Below are positions 21,028-32,666 of a stretch of 64,000 bases of DNA, piece after piece. The notes beneath the pieces were generated by a model, which searched no databases, was not told where the DNA came from, and worked only from the letters and a program-made list of their open reading frames with translations. Source of the DNA: Elysia chlorotica (taxonomy: Eukaryota; Mollusca; Gastropoda; Plakobranchidae). A program made the position numbers and the translations under genes. Location: positions 53,747-117,746 of the forward strand of contig RQTK01000498.1 of assembly GCA_003991915.1 (NCBI GenBank). The letters run 5' to 3'. Position 1 is the first letter of the stretch, and each line of letters begins with the position of its first letter.

Positions 21028-21750
21028 GGGGGATATTATGGCATTATCTAGACCTAGATCGAGAAAACCTGATTTTGTAGGCTCAGTTATAAATCTGTCT
21101 TCCTGCTATAAAAGTTAGTCTAAGTCTATACTGTAGCTTGTGGCCCAACCACTCCTCCGACCCCTACCCCTCTAAAAGTTACTTTGGTCACTCAGAACTT
21201 TACCTTGAGGCAAGAGACATATTGTCAGTGTGCATAGTATCATTACACATTTCTCTCTCCACACCCACCCATTCGTCCTTTACACACATCCTTTATTGCC
21301 CAAGACGACTACTTTTGTCTATGATCTTTGATGGTTGTCGTGGGCAGGCTCCACTGCACAGTAAATATATATATATATATGATTATTTTATACATCGGGT
21401 AACAAGTCATAAAAATAAAGCAAATGCACCTAGCACCACAGTTCAATAACAAGTTCTAAAGGATTAGGCCCTACTAATTATTTAATACTGAAACATTTCC
21501 AGACAACACATAAACTGATTATTTTGGGGAGTATCAAGTTAGGAAAAAGGCTGACATTTGCCTATTTCAATTTTTTCGAAGTTCATATTGCACATTTCAA
21601 ACAGGCAATTTGCATAGTTTTTGAGTAAGTTACCATATTTTCAACAAGAACAAAAATCCCAAATATCATAAAAATAGGCATAATATTAATTTTGATCATT
21701 TAAAAATTGTGACCAGTAACCTTGTTATCCTCCCAGTGTTGTATTTTTGG
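21027..21750. other. Intergenic DNA between SSH and GUSB
   Basis: AT-rich; includes a short (TA)n at 21367-21381. Nothing coding recognised. Confidence 0.6.
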
Positions 21751-21756
21751 TTTATT
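21751..21756 (-). terminator. Candidate GUSB polyadenylation signal
   Basis: AATAAA on the minus strand, 60 nt downstream of the GUSB stop codon. It is the nearest canonical signal. Confidence 0.5.
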
Positions 21757-21815
21757 GATCTGGACATTCAAAAACAAAAAAAATTATTTTGCATTCCCTC
21801 CTCCGTACAATAAAA

Positions 21816-22036
21816 TTACGCCATGTTGCGATAATTTTGGTAGCTGTGTGAATGCTGTGAGTACACACTGTACATGTGTGGGCCAGTGTGCTGCGGGTGG
21901 CTGGGTTGGTAGAACACACGCGTGTCCTGCCCTGTGGCTAGAGCATGGTAGCGGTCTCTGATGGTGAAAGCTGCACGTTTCGGCTGTCGCTGTCTGGTCA
22001 GGAGGCCTTTCTTGTTGCCCACCACTCTTTTAACAC
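21816..22036 (-). CDS. GUSB: GUSB exon 12, last coding exon
   Basis: Acceptor accctcag. Encodes [20 protein letters not shown], the conserved end of the barrel. The NxK motif within NKKG contacts the sugar carboxylate in beta-glucuronidases and distinguishes them from galactosidases. The final roughly 35 residues, rich in His/Tyr/Ser, have no clear match to the vertebrate tail. Stop TAA at 21816-21818. Confidence 0.95.
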
Positions 22037-25000
22037 CTGAGGGTGACAGATCAGAGTTGAAAGAAAATAATGCTACGAGATTAGATTGCCTTATAATTAA
22101 ATATAGTAAATTTTTTATGTGTATCTATAAAAAAATGTAATATATGAACTTTTTATGAAGGCATATATAAAAACTGAAATATAGTAAACTTTGTATGTCT
22201 TATTATACTTAAGGACTCTATTGGTGGGTATGAACTTAAAAACAGAATTGTTAAAAGCAGAGCATTGATTGCTTTTTTTCTTTTTCTTGCCAATATAAAA
22301 ACAATGTACAAAAAAATTTCCCCCACACAAAAAATAATGGAAAAGAAAAGATAGACCCCTTTACCTCTAATATAAATTATGACAAGAAAATTGTATTGAA
22401 GGGGAAAAAAAAATATTGCGGTATGAAAAAAAATGTAAAAGATCTACAGATAACTTTACCTTAAACATATAATGATAATAAAACTGGTTTTTCCCTATGA
22501 ATGTGTAACTGGATCATTTTACCTTCAACAGTCATAAAATCTGCGAAATTCCAGACCATCTCCCCCACCAGATACTTCTGTCTGGCAGCGTCGAAAACCT
22601 TGTGGGTTTCCTGCAGGAGATCCACCTGATATTCCTCTGTGAACATGAACGACGGCTCCTGGGATAATCGTAAGAGGAACAAGGTGTTAACGTCTTAGTT
22701 AGCCTTGGGTGGTGATTAGAAATACATTATGTATACTTATTGACCGTCTTTGAAGCATAGTTAATTTGACAGGTATGCACATATAATTCCAACATTTTCA
22801 ATCATGAGCCAGATCATTTCACTCATTTTAGAACAAAATCCTGCTTCTTATTAAGAACATCACCTATTTGTTTTATACACACACTCAATTTACCCTATGC
22901 AAGCCTGGCACGGTATCAGCACCATACTCTGTGACAATGATTGGTTTCCGCTGCTTGGCCCGGAAACCTTCAAACTCCCGGTGGAGCTGCAGGGGAATGA
23001 TCTCCAAATGTCCGGGGTCTTCGTACCACCCGTAGTAGCGGTTGATGCACACAACATCCACAAATTGAACCTATCATACATAAAAAAGTTTAACAGTACC
23101 AAAAAAATGTAAGTGCAAGTAAGAAAATTGTGTTAGGTCAATTGAAACAAATGTATGTTTTGCAACATGGTTGTCGGAATAATAATCTCCACCAAAAAAA
23201 GATCTTTTCTTTTTTCCTTGACAACTGATTATTTTATTGTAAATTCACAGGTGCATTGTATTAAAATCGCCTTAGAAACTGATCCATTTAAAAACCTGTT
23301 TTTTCTTGTCTTCCCCAAATTGTGTTTTTTCAAGTAGAGACCACTATGAGTGATAAATTTGTCCTCATTGCAGTGCAACAGTCAAGGGCAGATCTGTCTT
23401 CATCCAGGTCAAGTGGTTGAACCTTTTACTTTAGTGATAAGGACATACTGACCACCGTATCCTCCTCAAAGCTGACGCTTCCAGCAAATGTGATAGGTCT
23501 GCTTGCAGGGTCCTCACTCCTGGTGTGCTCAATCACCGATCTGCATGGACAACAAAACATTAGAAAGGAAAGCTAATCACATTAATTTTATTTCTAATTT
23601 ATACCACAAACTGTTTATTTTGACCATGAAATACTTTGCCTATGCTATGAAATTTGAGAATTGTTTTGGAAATATTTGACTTTACTCAAATCCGTAAACA
23701 CTCCTGAGAAAGAAAGGGCTTTTTTTTAAAAACATTTTGACATTGACAGGCTACATAATTCAAATTACACACTTGAGAGTTTAACATGGTTCTTCACATA
23801 GACTGCTCTCTCATTGTTTAACGTCTGACAATTTTATGTGCTGTCACACCGACAGAGCAAGGATACCAGGATGATAACAAGACCTTAAACATTATCAGGC
23901 AAAGCAAACAGAAAATGGCTCTATATGCAGGCTGTGATGCGAGCAATTTTAGTTGCTTGGTAAAGAATTATTCTAGATTAGGAAATTTTCAACACTGCAA
24001 TGGTACACCCTACAAAATTTTAACTCAGCAGTATAGCAGTTGAGAGTTCTCTTACTTGAAATAAGCCTCGGCAATGGGGCTTTTACTGGCGGGTTCGTTG
24101 GCGACTGACCACATGATCACCGAGGGTCGGTTCTTGTCACGCTGTATCATCTCTGTCATAACCTCCTTGTGGTGCTTCAGCGACTCGGGGCCCATGTTGT
24201 CGCTGTGGGAACACAAAGCAGGGATGCATGCCAATGAGATCCTCTTTTTTTACTGAACCTTTCCGTATGAAGCAGTAGAGCATAATGAATCACAAAATAA
24301 CCACTTAAATGATCTTTACTGAACACTGACCAGGGATGTCAGTTGAAAATTTTTTCCAGCCCTGAACTTTTATCACAACAAAGGATTATGGCTAAATTTT
24401 TTATCAGTGAAGGACAGACCTGATAACCTTAGATCTATATAGAAAAGACGTCTTTACACCCTTTTTTCTGTTGCACTTTTTCGGCTATATAATGCCCCCA
24501 TATCACTATACATAATATGCAATGGCAATAGAAAAATGAGGAATGTAATCAATATCTATTTTGTTATACTTTTTTTGGCTAAATAATTACAATTCAAGTT
24601 TTACATGTGAAATGGCTGAAGAAAAGCATAGATTTGAAGCAATGTTTTGTTTTGAGATTTGAAACAAAAAAGACATTTCAATATGATTTTAATCCATTTT
24701 CGTATCCGTGTGGAATAAATATTCAAAACATCTGCAAGAAACGTCAAAAACTAGAACAGACATTTAAAAAAAAACCAAAAAGTCCATAAAACTTAAGTTT
24801 AAGAATCAATCAGCACAAGAGAAAGAATTATTCCTTCTCTCCTACTTTTCCCTAGGCCTTTACATATAAATTAACTAGGTGGCCTCGTCCTTACTCGTGC
24901 TTGATGCCGACCCCCGGACTCTCATCTATGACGGCCACCCCCTGCTGGTCCGCCAGTGACATGATCTCCTCGGCGTATGGATAGTGACTCGTCCGGATGC

Positions 25001-28000
25001 AGTTCACACCCAGCCAGCGCAGCATGTTGAAGTCTTTTGTGATGAGCGCATAGTCGAGGCCTTTACCTCGAATCTAAGGGGGAAAAATGGGTACTGAGAA
25101 TGAGACCTTTACCTCGGATCTAAGGGGGAAAAATGGGTACTGAGAATGAGACCTTTACCTGAGTTCTAAGGAGGGAAAATCAAGAGTTACTGAGACAAGA
25201 ACCTTCATAGGATCTGAGGGGGGTCGGAGGAGGAACCAAGTGATACGGAAATATCCATGGAATCTTTTTACTGATCAAAACATGTGATTGTGAATTAACA
25301 ATGAACTCTTTTAAGTTTGGCACAATCTTTTTTCATTATTATAGTTCAACCTCTAGAACAAAGAATTCAGATTAAATGTTAGTCGGATTTTTTTTCTTCT
25401 GAGTTTAACTTTTAATAGGCCTATTTTGAACATAAATATTCTTACAATTGACATTTTTTGCCATACTGAAAATTTGGAAGTTCTGAAAACAGGCAGTTTT
25501 GTATTTTAAAAATTTTTTCTACAACAACAAAAAAAAAAAAGGGGGAGAAAGAAAGACTTTGAGGAGAGACAAAACAACTCACATCCGAATCTTCATGCTT
25601 GGCTACACCGTGGCAGTAGAAAGGTTTATCGTTGATGAGGAATTGATCCTCAGTGACGCGTACTGTCCTGATCCCAAATGGCTGACGATACACATCTCCT
25701 GAGCAGTTTACCTGACAAACAATGGTTGCAAAAATAGACATATTGAGACTTAACCTGGCAAATGTCAATTTTAACAAACGAGAAGCACAACTCCTGAGTA
25801 GTTTAACTGACAAACAATGGTTACAAACGATGAAACCAAATTGCTTAGGTGAGGTGTGAAAAGAAAACCATAAATACACGTTCTTTTTTACAGGAAAATT
25901 AAATTTAAAAAAATAAAGATTGATGAAACGTTCCCAGTTAACCTAAACCTCAAGGAAAGCCAGTAAATGATGTTGGAAAAGACCAGTCACTATTCCAAAT
26001 GAAGGAGTTTCTTTAGCACCCATTTATGAAAATAAAATATCTATAAAACGAATCTAGAATGGATCCAACGACTAATGTTTGGCAACTTTATGTGCTGCAC
26101 AAAGAGACAGTGCGGTGGTACCAGAACTCATGTCATAGCCCGTCACATTTTACTGGCTCCAACCCAATCAGTAGGGGACAAAATCAGACAAACGCATTTG
26201 CCCCATCGTAGAAATGAACCAGGGACATCTCAAATAAAAGCCCAGCATCCTACCACTTGAGAAGGCAAGCCCATCACCTCATCTACTCAAATAAAGATTA
26301 TGAGCTAACAAATTCACTGCTGCTACTCTTCAAAAACAGTCAGTAAAACGTAGATGCATCGGGGAAGTATAATGTAATGTTCAAAGAAGCTTCCGTTTAA
26401 TATTAAAATCAGTCTATTATCTATTATAATTCTGCATGTATCCTATTACTCCGGGCTCCAAGGAAAAATATAAAAATGTCTGTGAGAAAATATTTGGTGA
26501 GATGCAAAAGTTATCCTCATCTGTAGAAATATATTTCTACATAAAGCTTTACCCTATGAATTGTCTGCACAGAGCTTTACCATAAGTCTGTATGCCAAAA
26601 AAACAGAATTTTACCAGAAGTGCGTACTACACAGAGGGGGGCGAGCTGGCTCAAGTGGGAGAGCGTTGATCCTGAAATCGGAAGGTCTGCGTTTTGAATC
26701 CCACTATCTGTCAAAAATGTATTTGTCCGATTTGTCCCCTACTGGTTGCGTTGGTGTCGGTTCAGGTCTCCTTACACTGTTTCTGTGTGGCAGCATGTAA
26801 AATTGTCAGCCGTTAGTCTTGGGACCCATCCACAATATAGTCTATTGTAAAAACGCTAGAAAACAATGTAGATTTCATTCAAACATTTATTGTTATGGAC
26901 AGATCTATTAGAGGCGAGGCGTTCGTAGCAAAAGACGTTAGGCAAATCGTGCAGTTTGAGTTGTTCTCTAAGCTAATCTCAAGCTCAGTCTCGTCGACAG
27001 TCTTGGCAGTCAAAGATTGTCGTTGGAGTTGTCAGTATGTCAGTGCGGTCGATATTTAAGTCGCTACACTATATTGTGCTGACGTTGGACATCAAGCAAT
27101 AAAAAAAACAAACAAGTTATACACAAAACTCTACCATTAGTGTGTACTGATACCCGACTGTGTCATTCATCCCATAAGGCCACCACAGCTGAGGGTTTGG
27201 AATCACTAAGGCTCCATTCAGTTCTGAACCCGAGGCAACCACTCTTCCCGCAGTGTCCAGTGCAGAGATTTGAACACTGTCGTTTCCGCTGGTTTTTTCA
27301 CCCCCAAGGACAACGGTGTATTTGATCTGACCTGGTTTGGATATACAAGATTGGTCTCTGGTTTCATGAAAGAAATAATTTTGTTTTTTCATTTGAAAAA
27401 AACAAAACAAAACAAAAACATTTTTTTTTTAGAAATACACTGACATACAATGATTTTCATAATGTTCATGGCTCTGACCAATTTCAACATGAGAAAAGAA
27501 AAAGTAATTGTATGTAAATGATTGATGTATAATTTATTATAAAAAAAAACCTCTTGGTTTTAACTTTAAACCAATAAACCCAAAAAATAATTATTATAAA
27601 TATATATGCAACAGAGATCCGTGACTTATACTACACCTTTATTTCCAACCACATTTGTTAGGATTGTGATATCATCAATGTATTTTCTCGGTGTTGTATA
27701 AAGCCGCACATGGCGATGGATCCCAGCATAGTTGAAAAAATCCATTTGCAAAACTTGAGCAAAATATCCCTCAGGGTACCTAGAACAACACAGGAATTGT
27801 CAAAGAGTGTTCAGGGACTGATAAACACCGAATGCTTTGGATAAAAGACTATGGAGTGCAGGAGTTATGTGCAAAATGATAATAGTGATAATGATGATAA
27901 TAATAATAATAATATAATTAAATAACATTAATAACAATATTAAACAAAGTTAAGGCAAATAGATAATTATTCTTTATTGTATTATTCACTTTTGAAGAGG

Positions 28001-29867
28001 ATAACATGAGTATTGAAGAGACAGAGACAGAAAGATGTAAAATCTTTAAAAAGTTTTTAAAAAAGAAGAGCAGTTCTAAGATGGATGCCCTAAAATTGTA
28101 AAAGAACTATCTTATTATGCAAAGTCTATTGGTCTCACTTGCTTGTGTCATTTTCATACTGAATCTCCCCTGGGGGAAGTGTGGTGGGTGTTAGCGTGTT
28201 GTTCACTGCTACAGTGATCCTGTTTGGACCGTCAAACCTGAGAGCTGCGAACACATCAGCCTCAAACGGAAGATGGCCACCAGTGTGTTCCAAAACTTGT
28301 TTCCCATTTACCCACTAAGATGAAAAAAAGGATGAAATTTAAGGAATTTGAAACAAAATTCAGGGAGGGTGCATGCTTAGCGTTTTTTTTATTTTTTTAG
28401 GCCCTTTTAAAAAGTCATTTTTTTCATCATACAAACTGGGATATACATTTTTTTTGTTTTAAAAGATGCTTTATATGAGAAAGGCATGAAACATGACATT
28501 ATATATGATAGTGCTTAATTTAAAAAAAAAACAACTGTAAAAACAAAAAGGAGTTATCCCTTATAAATTACAGTGTTACTGTGTTTTAAAGTATATATAT
28601 ATATATATCAGTTTATCTCAGACACCTTGATGCATTGATCTACCATTCATAGCAAAAACAATTGTATTCCTTGTTTGTTGAGGCAACTAGTCACACAAAT
28701 TTAAGATTGTAAAGTAAAGCAAACAGTGAACAATAAAATTAATGTGCCACTTAAAATGTTTCACTTCTAAAATTCACATTAGAATCCTGTTCTACCAAAA
28801 AACTTGAGGGAATTTTATTAATTAATGTATCCACAAAATTTACTTACGAAAAACATTACAAGTCAGATGTATTGAAAAATTATTTATACGCATAATCATG
28901 TACTTGTAAAAACTATAAAAATTCGAACTTCTTCATTGTTTTAGCAGTGAGGGTGTTATGGATTTATAAACTTAAGTGTCGTAATTAAAAAAATATCAAA
29001 ATTTTGTAAATAATGGGCACAGATCAAGAAAGTCGTTACCTTCGATAAAAAAAAAAACATCTTTAAAAAGCATTATAAATATAATTCTCAACTGACCACA
29101 ATGGAGTAGTAGTGTGCACTGTCAAATCTCAAGACAACGCGCCAATTTTTTGACCAGGCTGGTGAGACATAAAACTGCCGATCGTACCAGACCCATCCAA
29201 CAAAGTCGCGCAAAGCTTTGTCCTCGGTGATGTCGTTGTAGCTGGCGGGAACGGGCATGTCAATCACAGGGCCACTCTAAACAAGTCACGGAAATTGTAA
29301 CAAGATCAATTTTTTAAGGAGACCATTAATTTATAGAATGGTTGATTATAGGGTGACAACTGTGGTTAAAGAACTTTTGAACCCACTTTTAACAAAATGA
29401 GTCAATTTCGGGTAGCGGATCGGATCAGATTACGTTAAAATTCCATATAGTCAATTCGAGAAAAGGGCAAAATTATCCATCATTGTATTTAAAAAAAAAA
29501 CTACAGTTTTGCAAATTATATATATATATTTTTTTTAAATATGTACTGTCTCTTAAATTACATTCTGAAAGTACAGATTCTCCAAAAAGACCAAAAAAAA
29601 ACAAAACAATGATCAATGCATTTATAAGATAGGGTTCACCATTTGAAAAATGTGTACCTCACAAAGGGGTGCTGACCACCACATTTCATCAAAACCTTTA
29701 GCTCTTGTAGGTGACATGTCAGCCCGAAAATGCCAAATGCCATCTAGTAACTTGGACTCCCGACTCTCACTGTCGCGAGGATATAACATGCCAACTGCAG
29801 CTTCTGTGTGCAGAAGCATGCCACTGAGAAAGACAATGCAGGTAAATTCCCAGGCATGGAAAACCAT
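21816..29867 (-). CDS. GUSB: Beta-glucuronidase, complete gene, 12 exons
   Basis: Lysosomal glycosyl hydrolase family 2 enzyme that removes glucuronic acid from glycosaminoglycans and glucuronides. Exons in transcript order: 29867-29658, 29276-29097, 28314-28139, 27779-27637, 27331-27135, 25711-25583, 25073-24895, 24202-24056, 23540-23453, 23070-22894, 22658-22523, 22036-21816. They sum to 1983 nt (660 residues plus stop) with every phase consistent; human GUSB is 651 residues. Seen: an N-terminal signal peptide, [64 protein letters not shown], acid/base Glu of SVANEPAS (about residue 441), the YY pair of NRYYGWY (495-496), nucleophile Glu of TEYGAD (about 531), and the NKKG motif (595-598). 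All expected catalytic residues are intact. Confidence 0.97.
22894..23070 (-). CDS. GUSB: GUSB exon 10, nucleophile Glu
   Basis: Acceptor gtatgatag, donor gtaaat. Encodes [20 protein letters not shown] and later [15 protein letters not shown]. The Glu of TEYGAD is the catalytic nucleophile (Glu540 in human); the YY pair matches the region of human Tyr504. Confidence 0.96.
23815..23872 (-). repeat. SINE body fragment in GUSB intron
   Basis: ttaacgtctgacaattttat and gtgctgtcacaccgacagag match the shared SINE body in reverse. Confidence 0.7.
24056..24202 (-). CDS. GUSB: GUSB exon 8, acid/base catalytic Glu
   Basis: Acceptor tcccacag, donor gtaaga. Encodes [20 protein letters not shown] followed by VANEPAS. 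The Glu of NEP is the family's general acid/base (Glu451 in human GUSB). The barrel context matches glycosyl hydrolase 2. Confidence 0.96.
25060..25175 (-). repeat. 46-bp triplication of the GUSB exon 7 acceptor
   Basis: cctttacctcgaatctaagg (25060-25079), cctttacctcggatctaagg (25106-25125) and cctttacctgagttctaagg (25152-25171), spaced exactly 46 bp. On the minus strand each is an acceptor plus the first 14 nt of exon 7. Use of the upstream copy shifts the frame to a stop. Confidence 0.92.
25696..25827 (-). repeat. Duplication of the GUSB exon 6 acceptor
   Basis: 25696-25732 and 25791-25827 are 37-bp near copies (34 of 37 identical) of acceptor tttgtcag plus the exon start. The upstream copy in transcript order would read [11 protein letters not shown] and then stop. 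Confidence 0.88.
26055..26275 (-). repeat. SINE type B
   Basis: Reverse body (actaatgtttggcaacttta, ccaacccaatcagtagggga) followed by a type-B head (cctaccacttgagaaggc). In the GUSB intron between exons 5 and 6. Confidence 0.85.
26630..27108 (+). repeat. SINE type B interrupted by a solo LTR
   Basis: Head gagctggctcaagtgggaga with A box, B box gcgttttgaatccc, then the shared body to 26845. It resumes at 27069 with attgtgctgacgttggacat and an A-rich tail. The interruption is the LTR-like insert described separately. Confidence 0.9.
26846..27068 (+). mobile_element. Putative 223-bp solo LTR
   Basis: Begins TGTAAAAAC, ends GTCGCTACA (TG...CA), and is flanked by CTAT at 26842-26845 and 27069-27072. 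Removing the insert and one CTAT restores a continuous SINE. A 4-bp duplication fits Gypsy-like integrases. No internal region or partner LTR is seen. Confidence 0.75.
29658..29867 (-). CDS. GUSB: GUSB exon 1, signal peptide
   Basis: Start ATG at 29867. The first 25 residues ([20 protein letters not shown] and onward) form a hydrophobic signal peptide, with likely cleavage near TEAA, consistent with ER entry and lysosomal targeting. The mature start [12 protein letters not shown] aligns with the GMLYPQESPSRE of human GUSB. Ends ...SAPLCE in phase 0 before donor gtacac. Confidence 0.95.
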
Positions 29868-29999
29868 GATCCTTGTGTACTTGGTTGGAACGTTTCAATA
29901 AATGAATCAATATAACTTTAGAAGTAAAACATCACAGTGTAATAAACCTTATTTCGCAGGGTCCACCAGACTCAAAACACTGGGAAAATGATACACCGT

Positions 30000-31084
30000 G
30001 CCGGTATCGTTCACACTTAAAAATGCTTAGGTTTTATTTTAAACCCTTAAATTTATATCTGGGCCATTTTGGAGAGTTCTTGAACTTTGATTACAACTGC
30101 ATTCGTCAACGATAAACACTCAACGATCAACTATAGTATCTAAGTGTTGTTATCAACAAGGTAGAAAAAAATAATAGACTACTTCACTCGTACTATCTCT
30201 GCAATTCATTTTGTTCCAAAAACAAAACTAACTCTGAGGAAGTCATATGACTATCACATGACTAGAAGAAGAAGGAAAAAAAAGGAGAGAAAAAATGGAA
30301 CTCTGTTAGACACGGGCGGGCAAAGGGGCCTTTTGATGTTATTAAGACATCATAAATGCACACAGTAATTGATTTTAATTAGAAGACCTTTCGGGCTATT
30401 ATCTGGATAAAGTCTGTAATATCTTGGTCAAAAGCTCAAACAACTTTTATTGAATCAATATAGGATGCATCTTTCGATTCAAAACATTATAAATCATCGA
30501 TTCATGTTTTACCTTCATGCATAGTTTAGTAGCGGAAGTTAATGCAAGTAAACAAACATGGATAACGAAAGCCGCTGAACTTGAACTGGGGTTTATATTT
30601 CAAAAGTAATTATGTTATATTTTTGTGGTTTGAGCATAATTAACTTTAAAGCAGCAAAAATAATCATGAGAGAGTTATATTGTGTTCTAAATCCCAATCT
30701 TTTCACTTTTCAGGTCATTAAAATGGTTTACTAATTCATTGAACATGTTCGAACTTGTTTTTGTTAAAAATAAAAATTAATTCTCATGCTAGATCTCTAT
30801 CTATCTAGTAGACCTACTTGTCTACAAGATCGTTAGAATCTCTATTGAGAACCTTTTTAAACTAGACTGAGATATAGATTCTAATTCTAAATAGAATGTA
30901 TTTTAATGTTGTGTTGTTCGTTAATTTAAATGTAGATCTAGGGCCTATATCGAGCCCATTTAACCTGTAGCCTACAATTTAACAATATATGTGAAGTCGT
31001 CTTTCTAAGAGGAGTTCTTCTTGGAATCAAATGTATGCAGTTACCTATATTTACTTAAGATCAGATTGCTCTAACACATTAATA
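30000..31084. other. Upstream DNA of GUSB
   Basis: AT-rich with no recognised exon. The short frame MDNESR at 30559 was considered and not accepted. Confidence 0.5.
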
Positions 31085-31566
31085 GATCTAGATCTAGTAT
31101 ATGATTTGGCATACGAAAAGAGATTAGAAAGTCTACGTCTTCCTAGCATGCAGTACAGGAGAAAAAGAGGGGATATGATAGAAGTGTACAAGTTTACCCA
31201 TGAAATGTATGATGTCAGTCGCCTCTTATCAAGGAAGATGATACAAGAAATAGAGGACATATGTACAAATTGAGAAAATGTAGAGTAAACACTGGACTAA
31301 GACAGCATTTTTTCTCAAATAGAGTTACTGACATCTGGAATGGGCTGCCAATTCATGTTGTGAATGCTCCATCATTGAACAGTTTTAAAAATAGACTAGA
31401 TTGTCACTGGAAAGAACATATGTATCAGAGTATCTAGATTAATTTAGACAGGGGAGATCACCAACAATCAAAATAGTTCTACAAAAGACTGAATAAAAAG
31501 ATCAGCAAAAGGCCTAAAGGCCTAATAGTGCTGAAAAAATATCATATCATATCATATCATATCATG
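31085..31566 (+). mobile_element. CR1-like non-LTR retrotransposon, 3' end
   Basis: Two frames give the RT C-terminal end: LAYEKRLESLRLPSMQYRRK, RGDMIEVYKF, then RQHFFSNRVTDIWNGLPIHV and NAPSLNSFKNRLD, typical of CR1/L2-type elements. It ends in tandem ATATC repeats (31539-31566), a usual 3' tail. Frameshifted and 5'-truncated, so dead. Confidence 0.88.
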
Positions 31567-31638
31567 ATAATGTTTGAATAGATAGTGTATGTACACCACT
31601 GTCAAAACTATGAAGCTCTATAAGTCCCATTGAATTGT

Positions 31639-31827
31639 GGAGGGCGCAGTGGGCCTGGGGTAGAATATTGATGAGCTTCCGACGCAAAAGTTCCGGGTTC
31701 GAGCCCCGTCAATTTCGCTCCCTACTAGTTGGATCAGTGTCAGTTTAATGTGACCGGCTGAGTCAGGAGTCATGGCATACATGCTCTGTCTCGTGTGTGG
31801 CAGCACATAAAATTGTCAGAGAATTGT
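31639..31827 (+). repeat. SINE type A with 12-bp target duplication
   Basis: Flanked by ccattgaattgt at 31627-31638 and 31828-31839. Head ggagggcgcagtgggcctgg, B box gggttcgagcccc. It stops soon after cataaaattgtcag, so the usual 3' tail is missing although the duplication is intact. Confidence 0.92.
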
Positions 31828-32134
31828 CCATTGAATTGTCTGAACTGAAGAATTACTTTCATTACTAGTGGTAGTCAACAATATATTCATTTCTTTTGTT
31901 TTGTTGATTTAAAAAAAACATCAAGGCCAGTTTGATTTTTTTTTTTTTTCATGCCTCAAATTTAAAGCATTTAGAATAATCAGTAAATTAACATTACTTC
32001 AAACATTAGTTCGGTAGAGTCTAAGTAGGTTATATATTATGCTTTGAGCAGAGAGAAGAAAGCAAACTTCAAAGCTCTCTGTCTTAGATTCTTTAACGTC
32101 TCCTAGTCTTCTAAGGAAATCCTATTTGGCAACA

Positions 32135-32340
32135 GGTTCCATAAAGTCTTACAATTTTATATGCTGCATCACGGAGCCAGAGTGGGGAATTGTCTACAGA
32201 GTTATGTCTCAGCCTGTCACATTCTAAAATTTCTAGTTATAGTTCTAATGCTAACTTTGACACTTAACAAGTGTTTGAGCATGGGCCAGAGCCTGTGATG
32301 TCTGATTTGAAGTCAAATGGCATAGATTTGAATTCACCTT
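32135..32340 (-). repeat. Diverged SINE
   Basis: acaattttatatgctgcatc and gtctcagcctgtcacattct match the SINE body in reverse; the head region is degraded. Confidence 0.55.
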
Positions 32341-32507
32341 TCTGGTTTTAAAGATCCAAATAGTGTATCATTGAATGCCTTTCAGAGACTAATGAGAGAG
32401 AGAGAGAGAGATGGGGGGGGAGGGGTGTAGGCAGAGACAAAAACACAAACATTTTTTCTCTTACTCTATTTGCTAATTTATTTGCAATTTTTGTTTTTCT
32501 TTCACAG

Positions 32508-32666
32508 CAAAAAAGCATGAGCAGCAACCACCTTTTGCATGGGTTTTAACAAACTTTGCTATGAATTCAAGGCCATTGAACAAGAAACAAAGCCAAGAGC
32601 AACCTATCCTTGTAGAGTCCAACACAAACATGCCTGCCTCTGCTGCTGCAGATGCAAATATTTCAA
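32508..32666 (+). CDS. CENPJ: Possible first coding exon of CENPJ
   Basis: Acceptor tctttcacag, donor gtaaga. The open frame includes PFAWVLTNFAMNSRPLNKKQ, loosely like the start of vertebrate CPAP (LTQWMTNPSRAGVILN). The first in-frame ATG is at 32561, but the frame is open to the acceptor, so translation may begin in an upstream exon that I could not identify. Confidence 0.6.

Larger units (their letters stand above)
29868..32507. promoter_or_regulatory. Divergent GUSB/CENPJ intergenic interval
   Basis: The two start regions face away from each other across about 2.6 kb that should hold both promoters and any CENPJ 5' exon. I could not place a TATA box, CpG island or first exon with confidence. 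The interval also holds a CR1-like fragment (31085-31566), a SINE (31639-31827) and a diverged SINE piece (32135-32340). Confidence 0.45.

Noticed and set aside
20843..21118. Protein-coding gene starting MKIATWD
   Set aside because: The start matches a retrotransposon endonuclease and the rest is a GA microsatellite.
30559..30580. CENPJ first exon or upstream ORF (MDNESR)
   Set aside because: Only six codons and no supporting splice or homology signal.
31031..31273. 80-residue ORF as a host gene
   Set aside because: It is the RT C-terminal region of a CR1-like element and continues in another frame after a break.
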